Assembly: GCA_038501625.1 (NCBI GenBank)
Contig: JAZAYU010000002.1
Span: 18,652,053-18,716,052 of the forward strand
Length of the DNA stretch: 64,000 nt
From: Corbicula japonica
Taxonomy: Eukaryota > Mollusca > Bivalvia > Venerida > Cyrenidae
Reading direction: 5' to 3'
In this document: in pieces, positions 53,045-62,000 of the stretch
Layout: every line of letters starts with the position of its first letter
Numbering within the stretch: the stretch's first letter is position 1
Position numbers and translations under genes: made by a program
The notes under the pieces: model-generated
What the model saw: only the letters and a program-made list of their open reading frames with translations
Told to the model about the DNA's origin: nothing
The model's database searches: none

Positions 53045-56000
53045 CAGAAAATAAAAGATATATATTTGCAGAAAATAATTGGAAAAAAATCAAACATACG
53101 AACGGCTGATGGAGTATTACCCCATTAACTTCTTACAATCAAAATAAGGCACCTGGCTAATTAGACTTGTAAATATTCCTTTTATAGATCTGCAATCTGC
53201 TTGGGCTACGAAATGTTTGTTTTTTTTTACAAAATTATAATACGCGTCACCGCGCACAAATTTTGGCGCTACATTATTTCTATTACGTGCATTGACTAAG
53301 AGTTTAACAGTTTTAATCCAATGTCTCTAACTACCAAAGAAATCGTGTGCGTTTATTAAGTAATTAAGAACACTATTAAATGAAATTAACACACCTTTTC
53401 GAGTATGCTTTGACAGTTTTAGAAAAAAAGCAGAATTAATGAAATTGTAAGAATACATTGTAACATCCAAATACATGATAATGATAAGTGTAACGTTTGA
53501 ATAGAAAGAAGTGACGTTAGATTAACCCGTAGAAGTGTTTTTAAAAGATATTTTAGACAAAATAAAAAAGGAGAAATCGTTTGTTGTCGTTTTTTGATCA
53601 CTCGATTCAACTTCCTCTTTGGCGTCTTTTGGAGTTTTTAATTAATGACCTTTTTTCTAAAATTTCCAAGAAATAACATTGTGTTTTTTTTTCTTCAAAA
53701 TATAAAGGGGTACTTCAAATGGTAATAGCAAAAAAACTAAGTCGGTGACAACCAACTTTTGTTCGTGTATTCGATAGGAATTGCTTTTTTTTCAAATATT
53801 TTAAGTAACAAAAAATGGGAATTTTTCATATGGAACACAACATTGAAGGTTAATATCTTACAACTATTTGAATAACCGATAAACGATTTGCGGATTCATG
53901 CTAGAGTCTTCGTCAATAAATCATACCACGTTTCATAAAGAAGTTCAAAAAGTGTCGCTTTCCACCTTAACATACGTAAAATAAAGATACGTTAATAAAA
54001 TTTGTTTGAGCAAAGATTTAACAAACTACAATTTCTGTTAACGATATTTTGATTTTATTTTTTTATTTCTACATATTTCAATGAAATGACGACTTTATAG
54101 ACTGACCTTAACGATCTTGTGAAACGAATATGTTCCTCATTGTGGTGTAAATCCAATATAGTTGAGTTTTGAGTTTGAAACTTTCTTTTTGCAGTGTCGG
54201 GGATCATATTTTGCTCGTTGGTGAAGATCGTTTTGCCCCTGAACATTCTGCCATTGCCCTTGAACATTCTGCCATAGTTAAAAGAATTTCAAGTGACATA
54301 AAGATTGACGGACAACCGAGATTCTCTTTAGTGTGTATAATTTTTAATAAAACTATTCGCTCCTGATGTAATGATTCAAGTAATAGTTTTAATAGTAATA
54401 CGGATACCCAACATACCTGTAAATTGTAAATCTATTTAACTAATTACTTTGTTTAAAACCAATTGTTATGTTTTACTCGGAATTTGATGTTGTACACGAG
54501 TCCGGAAATTATTTTGAATGATTTGCCTTTAATGTTAGATTTACTTGAATAAGCTTGCATATCCGTTTGTACCTATACACTGGCATTTCTACGTTCTAAA
54601 TGTATGGACGATTCAACTGTAAGCAAGTTATTTCGGGTAGATTCTATATTTTAAATCAATTTTCTGACCGACAAAAAACAATAATAGTTATATCTAGTCT
54701 AACTGTACTAACATTATAAGTATCATTCACGTGTGTGAGGTAAAGATCGCGTGATCCAGCCCGAGTGAAATATGCACAAGGGCTGTAACGAGGCTCTGCC
54801 GAGTTACCGCCTAAATGGATATTTCACGAGGGATGGATCACGCGATCTTAACCTAACATAAGTGAATGATACTTTTTCTTGCATATCGTATTTATTTTGC
54901 GCATTTTGGGGTATTTTCCAGTAAATTTTTCTTTGCACTACTTTTTTATAGTAGCGGAGTGATATACGAGACATTCCATCGTTCATTCATAAATGCGTAA
55001 GACGTTGTGACGTCATATAAGGCGCGTGACTCATTCTACATGGGGCACAGGTGCTTGAAACAAACTATTTTTAATGTTCTATATGGGCTATATACTATAT
55101 AAGACTAAAGGTTAACAATGGCTGCTATGCATGTCCATTCAATTTGCTGAGCACAATTTTAATTCCACAGAATGTGCCATCAAAAACAAAGTTCTTCACA
55201 TAGATCATACATCATTCTTATAGGAAATATCATCCAAAGTCTTCCTATATAGCACAATGGTCCGAAAAATCCAAAAGTTTCCTCAAAATAACCACAATCT
55301 TTCAACTTGTCAAAATCGACGTCCAAAAATCTCACTATGAAAATCGCTAACCCCTCGTGTTTCTGGGTAAATGATCACATTTCGCGCTGATTTTTTATGA
55401 TTGGCAATTGCTTAACACAAATAAGTTTCGGATAAAAGACATCTGACAAACATATATGATAATGTACCTTCAACACACTCGTTTTTTTCCTGCGAATTAT
55501 GTCAAAAGTTGTTTAGGTCGGCCATGACATTACGCTACAGACTGTTTCGGGGCGAATAACAGGTAAGGTACTGATTGGCTGTCATGGTGCAGGGTAAGGT
55601 TCTGATTGGCTGTAAGTGTACGTTCGGATTATCTTAGTTGTTTACGCCAAACCGGAGTGTCCTAGAAGTTAAACTTTCAAAATGGCAGCGAGACTGAATT
55701 TGTGAATGATTATTGCGTAAAAAAACGAGTGTATTGAAGGTACATTATCATATATGTTTGTCAGATGACTTTTATCCGAAACTTAATTGTGTTAAGCAAT
55801 TGCCAATCATAAAAAAATCAGCGCGAAATGTGATCATTTACCCAGAAACACGAGGGGTTAGCGATTTTCATAGTGAGATTTTTGGACGTCGATTTTGACA
55901 AGTTGAAAGATTGTGGTTATTTTGAGGAAACTTTTGGATTTTTCGGACCATTGTGCTATATAGGAAGACTTTGGATGATATTTCCTATAAGAATGATGTA

Positions 56001-59000
56001 TGATCTATGTGAAGAACTTTGTTTTTGATGGCACATTCTGTGGAATTAAAATTGTGCTCAGCAAATTGAATGGACATGCATAGCAGCCATTGTTAACCTT
56101 TAGTCTTATATAGTATATAGCCCATATAGAACATTAAAAATAGTTTGTTTCAAGCACCTGTGACATGGGGGTGTAAAATCAAAATTTCCTACACGGGTGA
56201 AAACACCGGATGTCCTGATCTGGTATGCAAGAAATCAACGTTCTGAGCTAGGTTTTGATTACTTAAAAACGGTAGTAACGACTTTAAAAACGCATCACAC
56301 ATTTGTTTCAGTTATTTTTGTAAAAATAATCATTATGAAGAAAATCACCTCATAAGGTAATTTTTTAACAAACAATTTGTCGTTGCCACCAAAATTTCGT
56401 GCAATTTTTCCACATGGTATTCCGCACGGCATGCACGTGCATCAAATGCAAATTACGTGACATAACGGCAGTCAGGGCCTATAGGTGTGTTTATAATGCC
56501 ATTTTAGAGAGCCATATAGACACACTTAGTTTTACCTTAGGAATTGTTTAAATCCACTCATTAATTAAAAAATGCCGAGACTTAGACTAGATTTACGCAA
56601 CCAAATTATTGGATTTTTACAAGCAGGCATCAGCCAAAGGGAGTGTGCAAGGCGTTTTAATGTTAACCAATCGACTATATCACGCCTTCACCAGCGTTTC
56701 ATGAATACGGGTAATGTTGCTGATTGCCTGAGACCCGGACAACCGCGTGTAACTACCCGACGTCAAGACAATTACATTCGTCAACGTCATCTTCGAAATC
56801 GTTTTACTACAGCAGTTTCCACAGCAAATTTGATACCAAGACGTCGCCATAGGAACATCCATGCAAAGACAGTGATAAGACGGTTAAGAGATTTCGGAAT
56901 CCGCTGCAGACGACCTTACAAGGGACCGATCTTAACTTAGTCTAGATCATCTAGACGTTCTGTCATTGATCAGTTCCACACTGCTCTGACGAACGTCTAG
57001 AGACATCGCTATATAAAAAGTCTGACCGACAGGTGGCGCTTTTGTATGGTAAACACATTCAAAATCAATCGCGATTTCTAATGAAATTTGTTAATGTTCT
57101 GTGCTTCAACCGTATTTCTCTCACATTGGGCAAAGTGAAATTTAGTTAATATGATATCGAGCTACAAAATCAGGTATATGGTTTATAAAACAAAGGACGT
57201 TTAGTACTTGCCTACCCCATTTTACATAACTGAATGCAAATATATGGTACGCCGTTGCTGCCTCTTCGTGATAATGGTTTTAGACTGTCACGTTGTATGG
57301 TATGGCAGTTGTCATTGTAAGGTTATTGATAAAAAAGGAAGAATGTCAAAATCTCAATAACGGAAACAATGCAGTTCCGTCAAACTGCATAAATAAATCT
57401 TATTGTGTATGTTTATTATTTATACGTCTAGAAAAGTTAGAACAGTAAAGAAAAATAGTTTTACCAAACAAATCCCTAAATTCTGCAGCCAAACACAAAA
57501 TCGAAGCAACAATAAACACGAATTTAAATGCCTTCCTGAATAATGGGTTACTAACAACAAAATCTAAGATCACCTTGTCTATCACCTGTATACACTATAA
57601 GAGGTATTTGTAAAAGTGTGATTTGGCCGTTAGTTTCATGGGTGCGAAAATGGATGACACGAAATTGTTGATTTCTCACTATATAATTAAAAGTTCTTTG
57701 AAAGAATCTTTGATATTGTCAGTATCATTTTGATCATGTGGGCACTTGAACTGTTTTTGTGATGCTTCGTTTTTGTGTTTGATCGCAAATAGAATTTTAG
57801 GGATTTTCAAGCTTTATTTTTCATTACTGTTCTAAATTGTCTTAACACTTTTGTCTTTTCTTTATTGGGAAATAATTGACTTTTTACAAATTAAATCTAA
57901 GTGATTTCACTGTTAAATGTTTCTAAGATCGCCAATAGGGTATGCCAAAGAATTTTGAAGTTATCTTCAGACATTCAAAAAATGGTTGTATGGCAAAGTT
58001 TTTCACTACAGACGTAATTTTGATCCAAAAAGGTCCAAATTTAGAGAAAAAAATATGATCTTATTGAAATTATTTCATTCTAAAATATTTCTAAGGTTGC
58101 ATAAGGTAGCTATTCTGCTTGCAACATCTGTATAAACTTTTCATCAGATCTCGTGGTAACCGCAGAACCCAGCTTACTTGAACATGCCTTTGATAGAGGG
58201 AAATAATAAAGTTAAAAATGCGTGTCGCCGTATGATATGTCTTTTCGATTTCCAGCTGGCAGGGCGACAGTCTAAAAAACAATTTTCACAAGACAACAAC
58301 GGCTTCCATACTAATGTCCTAATTACACGCCTCGTTTTGGAGTGTATATTTCTTAACGAACAATGTCTTCAGACGTACTGATCGCCTTTGCGAAATCAGA
58401 GCGTCTGAATGATTGAGACTAATCTTAACTCAACATCATAGGCAGAATCGAGTACGCTGGGCCCGTGATATGATCAACAATCGACGCCAGAACTGGAATC
58501 ATGTTGTTTTTTCTGACGAATCAAGGTTTTCCCTAAGTTTCGCTGATGGCAGAGTTCGTCTTTATAGACGTCGACATGAACGTTTCCTTGATGGCTGTGT
58601 TGTAGAGCGTAACAGGTTCGGGGGAGGCAGCGTTATGGTTTGGGGCGCCATTCATCATGATTTTCGTTCTGACCTTGTTCTTATTCGAGGCAACCTTACC
58701 GCACAGCGTTACATTGATGACGTGCTTAGACCTGTTCTTGTTCCTCTGCTTCAACGTCACCGCAACAACCGTCAACTGTCGTTCCAACATGATAATGCAC
58801 GTGCGCACTCACCCGGAACTTTTTAATCAACCAGGGGATTGGCGTTCTCGAGTGGCCTGCAGTGTCTCCCGATATGAACTGCATCGAACACATGTGGGAT
58901 GAGCTCCAACGGAGACTTCGACGACGTCCGCAACAACCGCAGAACGTCCGCGAGCTTGGCCTTGCACTGCAACAGGAATGGCCGAATATTCCAATGACAA

Positions 59001-62000
59001 CCATTCGACGCTTAGTGAGGTCGATGCCAAGGCGTCTGCAAGCTGTAATCGCCAATAATGGTGACCATAACCGCTATTAAATATCAGAAAACGCCGATTC
59101 CGGACACTATCTTTGTTTGACGAACGCGTCCAAAGAGTATCGAAATTAATTGTTTTGTCATTTTACCAATAAAATATTGAGATCTACTTGAAATTTATTT
59201 TTATTCATTATTATAATCGAATCTTTCATCACAGTGTAAAAATTGAGATGTATATTTCAGTGATGCGTTTCTAAAGTCCGTCAGTATATTATAATTAAAC
59301 GTCTTTCTAACTTATGTTTTTGGATATCTTGTAACACTTTTTATTTGGAACCCCATAATTTTACGTTGCTGTACATGGAATGGTCTTAATATTGAAATAT
59401 TGCATTAAAGGTCCCACGTTCACCATATGCAAACCGTCGTTAAAGATGGAAATAAATTGTATTGTTTGTATATTGAATTGATTTGTGGTAGCTAGGCAAT
59501 GGGCTGTCGCCATGACGGTGCGGGTTCGCTTTCGGGTAGAGGCAATATAATTTGAATACTGAACTGTGCTGAACCAGAGGTTAGACGGCTTGAGCAGAAA
59601 TATGAATTTCTTATACTGCCTATGAACATGCTCAACCAATTTTATCGATTTATTGCTAATTACAAAATTTTCAAAGATGTGTTTTAATAAAAATTAAACT
59701 TGTATCTCTTTGTAGGATTTAATACAATTCAAAAGTTGTCGTGTGATGGAAACAAGAGCGATCCTCACTTATGTAGACCTTTATAATGGTAATGTCTTAT
59801 TGAAATCGGTCAATTTACAAACCCGTGATATCTTTTTCTCTCTACATTTTGGCTTTGTTTCCTGTTTATAAATGAGCAACAAAAACATCAATGTCCGGAT
59901 ACGCAGGCTAATCGTTGTCTACACTGGTCGCACATGCCACCAGCCCAATTTCGTCAGTGTACCATATGTGTATCCTAATTCAACCTAAAAACATTGAGGT
60001 TGTTCATCTTTGATGGTCTGTGTCACCACTTCCATATCAGTTTTTGCTTGTGCCGTTTATCGTGGAATGTCTATTTCTTATTTCTCACTGTTAGAGTGGG
60101 TAAATACATTATTATCTTATGTTCTATACACCACATTATCAACAACAGCACCATACATTGCATTTAGTAATAATGTTTCGTATTTGCCATACTTATATAC
60201 AATAAAATTAATGCCGCTTTTCATGAAAATGTGAGCTCGATACATCTGGTTCTGTCGTCTTTATACTGTAAATGTCTTTCTATTCTTCAAAGAGACTAAA
60301 CCAGAATTGAATATAATATTCTTAATGTTAAAATGAATAATATTCATTAAACGTGTATCAAATCCTTATATTACTGTAAACACGTTAAAATGGAGTACAT
60401 ATTCACGTGTATAATACTCATCAATTTTAAACGTTAAAATGAAGCACCTTCTATATACGTGTATAATACTCAACAATTTTAAACGTTAAAACGAAGCACC
60501 TTCAATATAAGTGTATAATACTTAACAATTTTAAACGTTAAAACGAAGCACCTTCAATATACGTGTATAATACTTAACAATTTTAGACGTTAAAACGAAG
60601 CAACTTCAATATACGTGTATAATACTCAACAATTGTGAACGTTGAAACGAAGCACCTTCAATAAACTTGTACAACATTTTTAACTAGTTTAAACATTAAA
60701 AAAAAGCATCTTCATAAAACGTGAATAATATTTTTATTGTGCGCTTTTGACTGGAAATGTACTCTTGTTACATGTGGTCCTGTCGGCTTACTGCTGTTAA
60801 TTTCTTTTAAGTCTGCAAAGAGACTAAAGCAGAATTGAATATAACATGTTTTACAATGTAAAGATAAAGCATCTCCTATAAACGTATATAATATTATTAA
60901 CAATTTTAAACATGTTAAAATGAAGAATATTCAATAAACATGTATAATATTCTTAGTTTTAACCATGTTAAAATAAAGAGTCTCCAATAAACGTGTATAA
61001 TATTCTTAACATTTTTAATCATGTTATAACGAAGCATCTTCAATAAACGTGTTTTACCAGCAAAATGAATGCAAATGATTTACATATTTTTTTATTAAGG
61101 ATTGGCATAAAATTGTCATAGCTGGGTTTAGACTTATATTTTATGTATAGCATATAAAATGCAATCACATGTTATCAAAAATGTTGGAGTTTGCCAACGA
61201 GTTACCTACCTTTAGACCGTATATTGTCACCAATGTTGGGAGTTGTCAAAGAGTTACCTTCCTGTAAGAAAAGTCTTTTATCCCTAATGTGCAAACATTA
61301 TCTATATCGTCGCCAGTTACAGACGAATTAAGACAGTCAAACTTACTAATACTATTTTCAACAATTTTAAACATGATCACATGAAGCATATTCTAAAAAC
61401 GTGTATATAATATTCTTAACAATTTTCAGCATTTTAAAACGAAGCATTTTCAATAAACTTGTATATTATTCTTACGTTTAAACATGTAAAAATTAAGCTT
61501 CTTTTATAAACGTGCAAAATGTTTTTAACAATTTTAAACATATTAAATGAAGCATCTTCAATAAACATGTACGTTGTTTTAACAAATTTCTCATTAAGAT
61601 CTAAATATTGTTTTGACTAAAAACGGCGATTACTTTTGTAAAATCCAATGACTTTCTTTAAAGTAAAGCAGAGCTGACGGGTGGGTGGGTGGTTCATGAC
61701 TGACAAATATGAAAACGTCGAGTGGAATACAGTAACATTATTGTCTTATATATCCTTTACACCTCGAAATTCTCGTGTATTCTCCCATGTATGCATTACA
61801 TTTTAAGTTGATGCTTATGTCTTAATAAAGTCGGTTAAGAAAAGGTCTGCGTAAATTTGAAAATGTAAGCCGTAATGTCTATGTTTACATTTATATTTCT
61901 CACAAGCTTTGGGAATTACGTTATTCACGACATCACTGCATAGAAATAAATCTATCAAACTTACCTGTCAAACTCCTGTATTCTTATAGAGTGAAATATG

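Larger units (their letters stand above)
54715..56245. mobile_element. Hairpin-core MITE (family HP), copy 3, split by a fold-back insertion
   Basis: The left part (54715-55045) has the family scaffold: TATAAGTATCATTCAC, hairpin H6, ACTTTTTCTTGCATA, TGACGTCA (55008-55015) and TCATTCTACATGGGG. After the insertion at 55046-56162 the element resumes with ACATGGGGGTG, AATTTCCTACACGGGT, AACACCGGATGTCCTGATCT and GGTATGCAAGAA, as in copy 1. The stem of its hairpin is a different sequence from copies 1 and 2. Confidence 0.6.
56275..59284 (+). mobile_element. Tc1/mariner transposon, interrupted by a nested insertion
   Basis: Terminal inverted repeats: GTAACGACTTTAAAAACGCA at the left (56275 on) and the reverse of CTGACGGACTTTAGAAACGC at the right (to 59284). 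The inner 18 bp ACTTTAAAAACGCATCAC differs by one base. TA lies at both edges (56273-56274, 59285-59286). Without the 1.48 kb insertion and its duplication the element is about 1.5 kb, normal for this superfamily. It carries a transposase gene on the plus strand. Confidence 0.8.

Noticed and set aside
55713..55898. 61-codon frame in the fold-back element
   Set aside because: It lies across the start of the right arm and is mirrored in the left arm; not a transposase.
58533..59055. Minus-strand and alternate-frame ORFs of 67-109 codons
   Set aside because: Shadows of the Tc1 transposase coding strand.
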